A DNA stretch of 64,000 nucleotides from Caldifarciminota bacterium (GTDB lineage: Bacteria; Hydrothermota; Tepidihabitantia; Tepidihabitantales; CAIPLT01), in the NCBI GenBank assembly GCA_903865935.1, contig CAIPLT010000015.1, positions 1-64,000 on the forward strand, given 5' to 3'. The translations under genes and the position numbers were made by a program. Positions 25,750 through 35,002 of the stretch are shown here, one piece after another. The notes under the pieces were generated by a model. The model worked only from the letters and a program-made list of their open reading frames with translations, did no database searches and was not told where the DNA came from. How positions within the stretch are numbered: position 1 is the stretch's first letter; each line of letters opens with the position of its first letter.

Positions 25750-28700
25750 ATGAGTAAAAATAAATATCTGCTAATATTGGTCATTTTAGGACTGATCAGT
25801 TTTGCTTTCGCCACAAACATTGAAGTCAGTCAGCCAACTCAAATTACTAGCAATGAATATTACGAACGGGGAAATAGTGTTGTAAAAGATGGCAGCGGTA
25901 ATTATTGGGTTTTTTATGGACGGTCCGATGAATTTACCGGCAATTATTCGACTGGTTCTCCGGATAATGATCATTACTCAATTTATTATAAAACCGCCAC
26001 TTCGATAAATGGTTTAGTTTCCGCAATACCGCAATTGCTTCCCAATCAACCAACTGGAATCGAGAAAATTTTCCAGGGTCAAACTGCCGCAACGGTTTTG
26101 GGCGGCGATGTATATGTTTTTGCAACCAAAAGCATCGGAACTGAAATCGTATATTGGAAATTGCACGAAGGGACATGGTCAGCAATGCAAAATAGCGGTT
26201 TTGTTGGATTTCAAATTGATGTTACAACGCACGGTGGAAAAATCTGGCTTAGTTATATTTTCGTCGGTGCGACGAATACCTATGTTGCATCGTATGACGG
26301 GAGCAGTTGGTCTTCGGAATATGCAATTCAGGGCACGGGTTCGATCAACAATCCGATAACACGGTTCTATGAAAACTCGGCCGGAAAAATGATTCTCTAT
26401 TTTATAAATGGTTGGGCTATTGTGCCGAATGTGTACTATTTTTACGAGTATGACGATGTAGCGGGATGGCCCTTAACACCTACTGCGACGCTTTCAATAA
26501 CCGAACCAGACACTGTCCAGGGCTGTGATCCGCTTTTAACTCAGGTTAATGGCAACGGTGATTACTTTTTCGTCAGGGCACCTTTAGATAATGTTCATTT
26601 TAATTATCAATGGTTATCCTCAAGAAGAGCAGCAACTTTAGCTGACTTGCAAACCGCAACCACAAGACAGTTGACTAATGGCGGATATATTGGCATGCCG
26701 ATGGTTGATATGTGGCCCCGAACTTTGACCGATGGCGGTAATGTTTATATGTTTTTCGGATCCGAAAGAGCCGCGGGCAATGAAACCGAACGGGGAACCG
26801 GAAATATCTGGATGTATAAACTCGATTGGAATTTATCCAATGACCACTCTGATTACATCCAACCGGCAATAAATTTTGCCAGCACCGGCGATGCGGTTGG
26901 GGTGGCAGCCGGAGTATATAACGAGAATGTAGATGTGAATAAATCGATTACCCTCGCCGGTGCAAGCAGCGCGACCGTGGCTGTGTACGCAAAAAACGCA
27001 AGCGCCCATGTTTTTAATATTACTGCAAGCAATGTGGAAATTACGGGATTTACGGCTATAGGTGCAGTTGGTACAGGCACAATGTCCTATGCTGGGATGA
27101 ATTTTACCAGTGGTGTGACGAACTGCAACATCCACGACAATATACTAACAGTTAATGAATATGGTATATTGATAGTTGACCCAGAAAATACCGCTGTCCC
27201 TGGTAACAACATATTTACGAATAACATTGCTGCAAACAACAGTGTTTCCGGCATCGAAATGCAACACTCGTACGGCAATATATTCACGAGAAACCGTTCT
27301 AACTCGAATACTAAATACGGCTTCAAACTGGACGGTGTGAGCCACAATACATTCACCGGCAACACCGCAAACTCGAATCTTGATAAAGGTTTCTATCTGG
27401 TTCAAGGGAGTAGCACAAATGGGTGCGAATACAACACGTTCACGAATGACACGGCAAACTTAAACACGAGGCACGGTATCCACTTAATTGGTTTGAACGA
27501 CAATATCGTTTTAACGGGCAACACTTTTGATGGAAACCTCATAACTGGCATCAAGTTGCAAGACATTGTTACTAACCTTACAATTCGTGGTAACAACATT
27601 ACCAACAATCCAACTGGTATCAATATTGATGCGAGTGTAACTGGTATCGCCACTTGGACCGTGACAAATAATAATATCGCGGGTAACACCACCGGCGTTA
27701 CCAATAACACGGGCGCTAAGACTCTCGTCAATGCTGAATACAACTGGTGGGGAAGTAACACGGGTCCGTATCACGCAACACTTAATCCAACTGGTGGTGG
27801 TAATGCAGTCAGTGATAATGTTGATTTTATTCCATGGTTACCACCATTAGCACCAACTTTAATTTCGCCGACCGATGGAAGCCATACTTATGACCAAACA
27901 CCAACATTTTCCTGGAGTGACGTAACAGGAGCAGCTTCATTTAATTTAGTAGTAAGTACCGCCACCAAAACTGATGTTATAAATATTGTCACCGCTGATT
28001 TGTCTTATACTCCAATATCTAATATCCCTGGAGGCACGTATACATGGCAGGTTCGTTCCAAAGGACTGTTTGGTGATTGGTCAAGCTTCTCGGATGCTTG
28101 GACTTTAATTATAAGTCCATTCCCAGCTGGTTGGTCACAAGCGGAATCAATGCCTTCTCAGGTTTCAGGCAAATACGTAGCTGACGGTGGTGCATTAGTC
28201 ACAGTTGGCGGTACCAAAGACGGTGATGTAATATACGCATTCCGCGGCAAGTCAAGAGAGTTCTACAAGTACATACCCGGTACACCTGGTGTCTGGACCT
28301 GGCTGCAGAATGACAGCATACCAAATGGTGTTAAGCCGACCGACCCGCTCAAAATCAACAAGAAGGTCGTGGCAAAGGGTGCATCAATGTGTTTTGACGG
28401 TAATCATACAATCTATGCGACGAAAGGAAATGGTACCAAGGAATTCTGGGCATATAATATTTCAGAAAGCACCTGGACCGCCAAAGCATTCGTTAACGTG
28501 CCCAAAGGACTCAAGGGCGGTACATCAATCATCTGGTTTAACGGCAAAGTATATCTCTTGGCTGGAAACCAGAAGAAAACCGACCCGAGTAACTTCTTTA
28601 TCTATGACCCGGTTGGCGACACCACCAATGGTTTACCATGGACCGCACTTGCTTCACTTGGTCTTGGACCCAAGACCAAGGTCTGGAAAGACGGTGCCTG

Positions 28701-29439
28701 TATCACTGAACTCAATGGCGTAATCTATGCGATGAAGTCAAATGACAAGCCGAACTACTTCTTCGCCTATGACACGGGTTTAAATACCTGGACGGAACTG
28801 GTCAATGATACGATACCTCCATTCGATTACTTATTGACCAATGGCGTTGGCAAGCTGAAGAAGGTGTATGTGAAAGATGGTGCAGCAATGGCGAATGATG
28901 GCAGTGCGATCTATGCGACTAAAGGTGGCGGTTATAACTTCATGTGGAAGTATATACCGACGGCTGGTTGGTCAAGAGTAGAGTCGGTACCAAGGCTATG
29001 TAAGAAATCGGTAATCAAGACCGGCGGTGCAATGACTTATGCCAACGGCGCAATCTGGTTACTCAAGGGCAACAAGTCTCCGGAATTCTGGAGATATGTA
29101 CCGACGGCAGAAATGTCAAAATTCAAAACTCAAATATCAAATATAAATACACAAGAAGAACTTGTCCTGAAACAAATTCAGGATGACATATTACTTGTTG
29201 TTACTCCTAACCTATTCTCGAATCTGACGACCATTCATTATACCGTACCGATTTCAGGCAGAGTTACAATTAAACTTTACAATGCAACCGGTCAAGCGGT
29301 TAAAACAATCAATGATGGTTATCTCAATATTGGCACTTACACAGCAAATCTATCTGCCAATTCATTTGCTAAAGGTGTTTACTTCTTGCGCTACTCAGAC
29401 AACACAAATCAGAAAGAGATTAAACTGATTGTGGAATAA
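25750..29439 (+). CDS. Large secreted beta-helix and kelch protein with sorting domain
   Basis: 1,229 residues from the ATG at 25750, chosen because GGAGG lies just before it and a signal peptide follows (YLLILVILGLISFAFA). An upstream TTG at 25684 would bury that signal. Order: propeller-like region of unknown type at about 20-360; right-handed parallel beta-helix of NosD/PbH1 type at 363-697 (many N-x-F-T-N-N turns); Ig-like module at 703-790 (LISPTDGSHTYDQTPTFSW); kelch-like propeller at 795-1118; linker made of a heptamer array; type A sorting domain at 1150-1229. The Ig-kelch-sorting part is a paralogue of the C-terminus of the 413-7774 protein. Lysine codons switch from nearly all AAA to mostly AAG within the kelch part. 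Likely surface-exposed; ligand unknown. Confidence 0.82.
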   Translation: MSKNKYLLILVILGLISFAFATNIEVSQPTQITSNEYYERGNSVVKDGSGNYWVFYGRSDEFTGNYSTGSPDNDHYSIYYKTATSINGLVSAIPQLLPNQPTGIEKIFQGQTAATVLGGDVYVFATKSIGTEIVYWKLHEGTWSAMQNSGFVGFQIDVTTHGGKIWLSYIFVGATNTYVASYDGSSWSSEYAIQGTGSINNPITRFYENSAGKMILYFINGWAIVPNVYYFYEYDDVAGWPLTPTATLSITEPDTVQGCDPLLTQVNGNGDYFFVRAPLDNVHFNYQWLSSRRAATLADLQTATTRQLTNGGYIGMPMVDMWPRTLTDGGNVYMFFGSERAAGNETERGTGNIWMYKLDWNLSNDHSDYIQPAINFASTGDAVGVAAGVYNENVDVNKSITLAGASSATVAVYAKNASAHVFNITASNVEITGFTAIGAVGTGTMSYAGMNFTSGVTNCNIHDNILTVNEYGILIVDPENTAVPGNNIFTNNIAANNSVSGIEMQHSYGNIFTRNRSNSNTKYGFKLDGVSHNTFTGNTANSNLDKGFYLVQGSSTNGCEYNTFTNDTANLNTRHGIHLIGLNDNIVLTGNTFDGNLITGIKLQDIVTNLTIRGNNITNNPTGINIDASVTGIATWTVTNNNIAGNTTGVTNNTGAKTLVNAEYNWWGSNTGPYHATLNPTGGGNAVSDNVDFIPWLPPLAPTLISPTDGSHTYDQTPTFSWSDVTGAASFNLVVSTATKTDVINIVTADLSYTPISNIPGGTYTWQVRSKGLFGDWSSFSDAWTLIISPFPAGWSQAESMPSQVSGKYVADGGALVTVGGTKDGDVIYAFRGKSREFYKYIPGTPGVWTWLQNDSIPNGVKPTDPLKINKKVVAKGASMCFDGNHTIYATKGNGTKEFWAYNISESTWTAKAFVNVPKGLKGGTSIIWFNGKVYLLAGNQKKTDPSNFFIYDPVGDTTNGLPWTALASLGLGPKTKVWKDGACITELNGVIYAMKSNDKPNYFFAYDTGLNTWTELVNDTIPPFDYLLTNGVGKLKKVYVKDGAAMANDGSAIYATKGGGYNFMWKYIPTAGWSRVESVPRLCKKSVIKTGGAMTYANGAIWLLKGNKSPEFWRYVPTAEMSKFKTQISNINTQEELVLKQIQDDILLVVTPNLFSNLTTIHYTVPISGRVTIKLYNATGQAVKTINDGYLNIGTYTANLSANSFAKGVYFLRYSDNTNQKEIKLIVE
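29116..29150. repeat. Heptamer array (TCAAAAT, TCAAAAC, TCAAATA x2, TAAATAC)
   Basis: Five units in the coding sequence, exactly at the linker between kelch propeller and sorting domain (residues about 1122-1134, SKFKTQISNINT). The giant paralogue has a different array at the same junction. Confidence 0.8.
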
Positions 29440-29457
29440 TTATAAACAAATTAAACA

Positions 29458-29489
29458 AAGGGCGGGGTTATCCCGCCCTTTTAATTTTT
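29458..29489 (+). terminator. Rho-independent terminator after the large kelch gene
   Basis: Perfect stem AAGGGCGGG / CCCGCCCTT with loop GTTAT, then TTAATTTTT. It starts 19 bases past the stop. Confidence 0.92.
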
Positions 29490-29666
29490 AAGTGTATATG
29501 GCTACGTCTAATTATATAAAACAAACCCTTGAAAAATCTTATAATTTCTATATAATTATCTCTGGTCAGACCGACCAAATTCTCGGAGTGCATAAGCACT
29601 CTCTGTCATAGGAGTAAACACAGAACTGAATGGCAAATAAAATTTGCCGGTATTAAATAAGAGACT

Positions 29667-29709
29667 GCAGAAAACATATCGTAAGGATTAATTTATTGGT
29701 GTTTTCTGC
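29667..29709 (+). promoter_or_regulatory. RNA hairpin enclosing the cmk ribosome site
   Basis: Perfect 10-bp inverted repeat GCAGAAAACA (29667-29676) and TGTTTTCTGC (29700-29709). The 23-base loop contains AAGGA (29683-29687) and the TTG at 29696. It is not followed by a T-run, so it is not an ordinary terminator. It may control access to the start of cmk. Confidence 0.45.
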
Positions 29710-30415
29710 AAATGATAATATGATAATGAAGAAGTTTGTCGTAGCAATTGATGGCACTGCCGCATCCGGCAAAAGCACAACCGCCCGTGGTGTCGCAAAA
29801 GCGCTCGGATTTTTTTATCTTGATACTGGCGCAATGTATCGGGCAGTGACTTATAAGATTATCCAGGAAAAACTTGATATTAAAGATATACCGGCACTGA
29901 AAGAACTCTTAAACCGCACAACAATTGAGTTCAGAAAATCAAATGACAATAAAAATCTGATTTCCCTTGATAATAATGATGTAACAAGACAAATTAGAAT
30001 GCACGAAGTCGATGCGATGGTTTCTCCGGTTTCGGCAATACCCGAAATCAGAGAAAAAATGGTCGAGGAACAGCATCGTATTGCCCAAGATAAAAACATT
30101 GTAGTTGAAGGACGTGATATCGGTAGTGTTGTTTTTCCTGATGCCGACATTAAGTTTTACTTAGATTGTTCAATGGACCAGCGGGCATTACGCAGAGGAA
30201 AAGAGCTGCATAGAAAAGGCGATGAAATTTCTTCGCAGTCGATTAAAGATAACTTGGTTCGGCGCGACCAGATTGACTCGAACCGGCAAACAAGCCCTTT
30301 AAAGCAGATGCCGGACGCGATTTATTTAGATACTACTAACCTGACTATTAATGAAGAGATACAGTTTGTGGTTGATGCAGTTAAGAACAAAATTGCGATT
30401 CAGAATATAAAATGA
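29696..30415 (+). CDS. cmk: Cytidylate kinase
   Basis: Up to 239 residues. It phosphorylates CMP and dCMP. P-loop AIDGTAASGKSTTA, lid/substrate region YLDTGAMYRAVTYK, VVEGRDIGSVVFPDA and RRDQIDSNR all match Cmk. The start is uncertain. TTG at 29696 lies 8 bases after AAGGA, while the family alignment begins at MKKFVVAIDG (ATG at 29726), which has no ribosome site. First gene of a compact cmk-plsC-ispH-rpsA operon. It overlaps plsC by 4 bases. Confidence 0.95.
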   Translation: MVFSANDNMIMKKFVVAIDGTAASGKSTTARGVAKALGFFYLDTGAMYRAVTYKIIQEKLDIKDIPALKELLNRTTIEFRKSNDNKNLISLDNNDVTRQIRMHEVDAMVSPVSAIPEIREKMVEEQHRIAQDKNIVVEGRDIGSVVFPDADIKFYLDCSMDQRALRRGKELHRKGDEISSQSIKDNLVRRDQIDSNRQTSPLKQMPDAIYLDTTNLTINEEIQFVVDAVKNKIAIQNIK

Positions 30416-31074
30416 GATTACGCTGGAGATTAGGCAGAGGCATAGCTTACATTTTAGTCAAACCATTTCTAAGGGTTCGGGTTATCGGGCAGGACAATCT
30501 GCAAAAAGACTCGGCTCAGATATTAGCAGCAAATCATTGCTCGCACATAGACCCGGCATTGGTTGCGCTCGCATCTACACAGGAAATTTATTTTATGGCT
30601 AAGGAAGAACTTTTTCACATTTCCAGATTCTTTAAATGGCTGATTTTATTCTGGAATGCGATACCTTTGCCCAGAGGTACTGGTGCATCCGAAGCATTAA
30701 AGAAATGCTCTAGCCTGTTATCGCAGGGTAAAACCATCCTGATTTTCCCGGAAGGGACAAGGAATAAATTTGAAGAACTATTACTGCCATTCAAACCGGG
30801 TTTTGGTTTTCTGGCGGTGGTTAACCAGGTACCGATAATACCGGTCGCGATAACCGGTGTACGGGAAGCATGGAACGGAAAACTCAGTCAGTTTATTGAC
30901 AAGGACATTAAAAGAGAAAGGTCAACAGTTAAAAGCAATAATGGAATAACTGTTAAGTTTGGTGAACCAGTGTTTCCAAATAAGATAGCGAAGAATCGAG
31001 ATGGTTACGAACAGATTGCTCAAATAGTTCAAAAAGACATTGAACAGTTATTAAAAGAGTCATATGCGGCATAA
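30412..31074 (+). CDS. plsC: 1-acylglycerol-3-phosphate acyltransferase
   Basis: 220 residues. Adds the second acyl chain to lysophosphatidic acid at the inner membrane. Catalytic H-x4-D in NHCSHIDPAL, PLPRGTGA, the substrate motif IFPEGTRN, and VPIIPVAITG are all in order. It overlaps cmk by 4 bases (ATGA) and ispH by 11, so it is translated in a coupled manner. The link of cmk, plsC, ispH and rpsA is common in bacteria. Confidence 0.95.
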   Translation: MRLRWRLGRGIAYILVKPFLRVRVIGQDNLQKDSAQILAANHCSHIDPALVALASTQEIYFMAKEELFHISRFFKWLILFWNAIPLPRGTGASEALKKCSSLLSQGKTILIFPEGTRNKFEELLLPFKPGFGFLAVVNQVPIIPVAITGVREAWNGKLSQFIDKDIKRERSTVKSNNGITVKFGEPVFPNKIAKNRDGYEQIAQIVQKDIEQLLKESYAA

Positions 31075-31975
31075 TAAAATAAAAGTTACGGTCGGCAAAC
31101 CAACCGGATTTTGTTCTGGTGTCAAGCGCGCTATCGCCTTGGTTAAACAGCAGGCACAGCAAGCTAAAAATGGCACGTCCGTGTATACGTTAGGACCGAT
31201 AATTCATAATTCGGAAGTCGTCGCCGAGCTTAAACAGCTTGGGGTAAAAACGATAACCAATATTAAAGAGCTTAAGCCAATTGCAAACAGTAAATCGATT
31301 GTCATAATTCGTACGCATGGCTGTGCTCCAGAGGTTATTGCCAAAATCAAAAAATTAGGGTATAAGGTTATAGATGCAACCTGCCCGTATGTTCGGCGGG
31401 TGCAGAATTACGCATTAAAATTTAAGAAAGATGGTTATACAACAATCGTGGTCGGTGACAAAAATCATCCGGAAGTGAAGGGCATTATGGGTTACGCAAA
31501 ACCATTAGCCAAGATCTGTGATATAAATTCCAAATCCCAAACCTTAAACCCTAAATCCATTAGTAATCGTATTGGTATTATCGGGCAAACCACAATACCG
31601 TTTGAGTATTTTCAAAAAGCAATTAATTCATTTAGTGTCGGCGATTATCAGGAAATCAGGATTTTTAACACCCTGTGCAAAGAAGCACTAAACCGGCAGA
31701 AAATCTGCAAAAAGATTGCTGACAAAGTAGATTCGATGATTGTGATTGGTTCACGCACCAGCGCTAATACGCGTCATCTTGCTGATATTGCTAAAACGAG
31801 CAATGCACATGTGCATCAGGTGCAGGATAAGAGTGAGTTGCGATTAGATTGGCGTTCTAATTTGCAGCGCATTGGTGTTGTTGCGGGGACTTCTACACCG
31901 CAAAGCACCGTTTTTGAAGTTGTAAAACAAATAAAAAAAATCTCAAGACCAAGGGGGAGCTACGCTCATGGATAA
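31064..31975 (+). CDS. ispH: 4-hydroxy-3-methylbut-2-enyl diphosphate reductase
   Basis: 303 residues. Last step of the MEP pathway, giving IPP and DMAPP. The three iron-sulfur cysteines are in TGFCSGVKRAI, DATCPYVRRVQ and NTLCKEALNRQ. RTHGCAP, GIIGQTTIP and VVAGTSTPQ are also present. A heptamer array (31525-31559) encodes the variable surface loop INSKSQTLNPKS between two conserved blocks without breaking the frame. It overlaps plsC and rpsA. No other MEP gene is in the window. Confidence 0.95.
   Translation: MRHNKIKVTVGKPTGFCSGVKRAIALVKQQAQQAKNGTSVYTLGPIIHNSEVVAELKQLGVKTITNIKELKPIANSKSIVIIRTHGCAPEVIAKIKKLGYKVIDATCPYVRRVQNYALKFKKDGYTTIVVGDKNHPEVKGIMGYAKPLAKICDINSKSQTLNPKSISNRIGIIGQTTIPFEYFQKAINSFSVGDYQEIRIFNTLCKEALNRQKICKKIADKVDSMIVIGSRTSANTRHLADIAKTSNAHVHQVQDKSELRLDWRSNLQRIGVVAGTSTPQSTVFEVVKQIKKISRPRGSYAHG
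31525..31559. repeat. Heptamer array inside ispH (AAATTCC, AAATCCC, AAACCTT, AAACCCT, AAATCCA)
   Basis: Five degenerate 7-base units encoding a loop of IspH between VKGIMGYAKPLAKICD and the conserved GIIGQTT. Confidence 0.75.
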
Positions 31976-33767
31976 TAATATAACAAAAAAACCAACTAAC
32001 CGCGGAAAGGCGGAGAAAGGAGCAAACCTTAAGAAAATATACGACGAAGCATTTCCCGAACTTAATGTCGGGGAAATCGTTAAAGGCAGAATCGTCCGCA
32101 GTGTTGCGAATGGTGCCATCATCGATTTGGGACTGAAATCCGAGGCATTCTTACCGCTCGATGAATTTGCACCGGGTGATGAGATTGTCGAAGGAAAAGA
32201 AATTTCCGTCTTATTGGAATCAATCGAAAACCGCGAGGGTGTCCCGGTTATTTCTAAACGCAGAGCCGATTTTCAGATTGCCTGGAATGCATTTGAGGAA
32301 AAACTGAAGACCACTGAAACAATACCGGCAAAAGTTATTAAAAAGGTCAAAGGCGGATTAATTGTTAACATCATGTCGCAAGAAGCATTCCTGCCCGGCA
32401 GTCAGATTGATGTTAAGCCAGTATTTAACTTTGACGCCCTGATTGGACAGACACTCGATGTAAAGATTCTCTCTTTAAATCCTTCGAAGAATAATATTGT
32501 CGTATCCCGTCGGATAATTTTAGAAGCGAAAATCAACGAAGCGCGACAAAGGGTATTCTCGACCATTAAAAAAGACGACATTGTTGAAGGCACGGTTACC
32601 AACATCGCAGATTTTGGAGTGTTTGTTGACATCGACGGCGTTGATGCCCTGCTTCACATATCGGATTTATCATGGGATAAGGTTGTTCATCCCAAAGAAG
32701 TAGTCAATATTGGAGATAAAATTCAGGTAAAAATCCTAAATCTTGACCCCGAAACATTTCGCATTACGGTCGGACGAAAACAGCTGGAAAAGCATCCCTG
32801 GGAAGAAATCGAACAGAAATATTCGATCGGCTCAAAAGTAAAAGGCACGGTCAGCGCGCTGGCTGAGTATGGTGCATTTATCGAACTGGAAAAGAATATC
32901 GAAGGATTAATTCATATCAGTGAAATGTCCTGGACCAGAATGATACATCACCCGTCCCAGATTTTAAGAGTTGGGGATGTTGTCGATGCCGTCGTATTAA
33001 ATATCGACCGTGATAATCGGCGGATTTCGTTAGGGTTAAAACAGGCATTTCCTGACCCATGGTCAGTAATTGAAGACAAGTATCAAGTCGGACAAAAAGT
33101 AGAAGGACACGTTCTATCCTTAAAAACTTTTGGTGCATTTATCGAGATTGAACCAGGCATTGAAGGTCTGATTCGTAATGCTGACCTTTCCTGGACAAAA
33201 CGGGTGCACCATCCGCGTGAAGTAGTGAAAAAGAACCAAAAAATCGATGCAATTATCTTGGAGATTGATAAAGAGAACCGACAGATGGCGCTTGGTTTAA
33301 AACAGACCAAAGAAGACCCGTTTTATCGGGTCAGCACCGAGTTTAAAGTTGGTGACCAGATTTCAGGACGCATCGTTGAATTGGCGAGACTCGGAATTAT
33401 TGTATCTTTACCACATGGTATTGAAGGATATGTCCCTCGTTCCCAATTAATCAGTAAGTTTGTTAAAAAGGAAGATGAAAAAGAGGGAGAGACTTCAAAA
33501 TATCAGATTGGCGATAATATCGACTTAAAAATCGCTTATATCGACCTTGATATGCGAAAAATTGGTCTCTCGGAAAAAGCGTTATTAGCTCCCGAAGCGA
33601 TAAAGGAAGAGGAGCCAGTAGTCGAAAAAGTAAAACCTCGTCGACCGCGCCGAAGGGTAATCGCGCAAGAAGAAGAAATGGCTGAAGATATAAGAGAAAG
33701 CACCCGATTTACCTTTGAAGATCATCTGAAAGATATATCAAAAATCAAAGGAAAAAGGTCTAAATAG
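31968..33767 (+). CDS. rpsA: 30S ribosomal protein S1
   Basis: 599 residues with six S1 (OB-fold) domains beginning near residues 26, 111, 198, 285, 372 and 457. The central ones carry the typical GTVTNIADFGVFVDIDGVDA, LLHISDLSW and LGLKQ motifs. It binds mRNA and helps initiation at the small subunit. The C-terminus is a charged tail (KVKPRRPRRRVIAQEEE). AGGGGGAG precedes the ATG. Full-length S1 here agrees with the many genes that have weak or no Shine-Dalgarno sites. Last gene of the cmk operon. Confidence 0.96.
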   Translation: MDNNITKKPTNRGKAEKGANLKKIYDEAFPELNVGEIVKGRIVRSVANGAIIDLGLKSEAFLPLDEFAPGDEIVEGKEISVLLESIENREGVPVISKRRADFQIAWNAFEEKLKTTETIPAKVIKKVKGGLIVNIMSQEAFLPGSQIDVKPVFNFDALIGQTLDVKILSLNPSKNNIVVSRRIILEAKINEARQRVFSTIKKDDIVEGTVTNIADFGVFVDIDGVDALLHISDLSWDKVVHPKEVVNIGDKIQVKILNLDPETFRITVGRKQLEKHPWEEIEQKYSIGSKVKGTVSALAEYGAFIELEKNIEGLIHISEMSWTRMIHHPSQILRVGDVVDAVVLNIDRDNRRISLGLKQAFPDPWSVIEDKYQVGQKVEGHVLSLKTFGAFIEIEPGIEGLIRNADLSWTKRVHHPREVVKKNQKIDAIILEIDKENRQMALGLKQTKEDPFYRVSTEFKVGDQISGRIVELARLGIIVSLPHGIEGYVPRSQLISKFVKKEDEKEGETSKYQIGDNIDLKIAYIDLDMRKIGLSEKALLAPEAIKEEEPVVEKVKPRRPRRRVIAQEEEMAEDIRESTRFTFEDHLKDISKIKGKRSK

Positions 33768-33829
33768 ATAATCTGTCCGTTGGTTATTGATTTGGTTAAA
33801 ACAAGAACTTAGGTCTTGAGAATTTATTT

Positions 33830-35002
33830 ATGGTTCGAGTTATAACAGTTGGATGTCGCCTTAACCAAGCCGAAGGAAACCGATTGGCAAATTTAAGCCC
33901 GGTACTTGAGCAAAGCTCGGTGCTGGGCTCTAATCTTATCATCGTTAACACCTGCGCAGTTACGCGAGAAGCTGCAAGCACTTCATGGAAAATGATACGA
34001 CGATGTATTAATAACTCAAAACTAAAAACTAAAAGCTCAAAACTAATTGTCACTGGATGTCTGGCAACGATTGAACGTGATAAGATGTTATCAACACCAG
34101 GAATTGATGCGGTAATTACCCAGAAAGAAAAAGTTGATTTACTTGAATTAAATAAAAGTCCCGCGATGATGATTAACAATAATCGCAGTCGTCCGGTTGT
34201 CAAAATTCAGGATGGATGCCCTAATCAATGTAGTTTTTGCATTGCCTGTACTATACGCGGAAAACCTAAATCACTTGTACCGCAGGCTGTGTTAGATGAA
34301 ATCACCGTACTTTCTAATGCTGGTTATCAGGAGATTGTTCTTACTGGTTTAAATCTCGGTTCTTATGGAATTGATATCGATTATTCGCTTGCTGAATTGC
34401 TTGAATCGTTTGATTATAATTCATATCGAATTCGCTTAAGTTCGATTGAGCCCGAAACAATAACCGACGAACTGCTTGATTTATGGCAGACTAAAAGACT
34501 GTGTCGGCATCTGCATATACCATTACAATCAGGTGATGATAGAATTCTGAAGCAAATGCAGCGGAAATACACAGTTGATGAATATCGACGATTATTTAAT
34601 AAGGTTTTCGATAAAATTTCCGGTGTAAATATCGGTGCTGATGTTATCGTCGGATTCCCTGACGAAGACGAACCGGCATTTAATAACACATTAAAACTTA
34701 TTGAAGAATTACCATTTGGCTATCTTCATGTTTTCCCGTATTCACCAAGACCGGGAACCGAATCGGCAAAATTTATTGACAACGTAGCACCTGAAGATAA
34801 AAAAGAACGGGTCCGTATCCTGCGAGAAATCAGCAACAAAAAAAAACTAGACTTTCACAAACGATTTATTAACCGCAATCTCGAAGTATTAGTTGAACAG
34901 AACAACTTTGGGTTAAGTGATAATTATATTCGAGTTTCAATCCCGGAAAGGTCAAATTACCGGAAAGGTCAGATATATAATATAAAATATTGGGGGGATT
35001 AA
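33830..35002 (+). CDS. mtaB: tRNA t6A37 methylthiotransferase, MtaB-like radical SAM enzyme
   Basis: 390 residues. N-terminal UPF0004 domain (VITVGCRLNQAEGNRL) with cluster cysteines in TVGC, VNTCAVT and VTGC. Radical SAM site CPNQCSFCIAC at about 126-136, then the conserved IRLSSIEPETI, HLHIPLQSGDD and HVFPYSPRPGT. It would add methylthio to N6-threonylcarbamoyladenosine in tRNA. MtaB is chosen over MiaB/RimO from the UPF0004 and VPQ/ITVLS-type context. A heptamer array lies in the loop before IVTGC. The tail is short, without a clear TRAM domain. Its stop overlaps the next ATG (TAATG). Confidence 0.85.
   Translation: MVRVITVGCRLNQAEGNRLANLSPVLEQSSVLGSNLIIVNTCAVTREAASTSWKMIRRCINNSKLKTKSSKLIVTGCLATIERDKMLSTPGIDAVITQKEKVDLLELNKSPAMMINNNRSRPVVKIQDGCPNQCSFCIACTIRGKPKSLVPQAVLDEITVLSNAGYQEIVLTGLNLGSYGIDIDYSLAELLESFDYNSYRIRLSSIEPETITDELLDLWQTKRLCRHLHIPLQSGDDRILKQMQRKYTVDEYRRLFNKVFDKISGVNIGADVIVGFPDEDEPAFNNTLKLIEELPFGYLHVFPYSPRPGTESAKFIDNVAPEDKKERVRILREISNKKKLDFHKRFINRNLEVLVEQNNFGLSDNYIRVSIPERSNYRKGQIYNIKYWGD
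34014..34048. repeat. Heptamer array inside mtaB (ACTCAAA, ACTAAAA x2, GCTCAAA, ACTAATT)
   Basis: Five 7-base units encoding the loop SKLKTKSSKL between RRCI and the conserved IVTGC of the UPF0004 domain. Confidence 0.75.

Noticed and set aside
27402-27761. Minus-strand hydrophobic ORF of 119 codons in the beta-helix region
   Set aside because: Repetitive Asn/Thr beta-helix codons read backwards give Val/Leu-rich frames; not a real membrane protein.
7827-29622. Short similarity between 7827-7850 and 29593-29622 (shared CTCTGTCATA and TAAACAC)
   Set aside because: Only 17 matching bases in two blocks, on opposite strands relative to the downstream genes, in A/T-rich spacer; could be chance.
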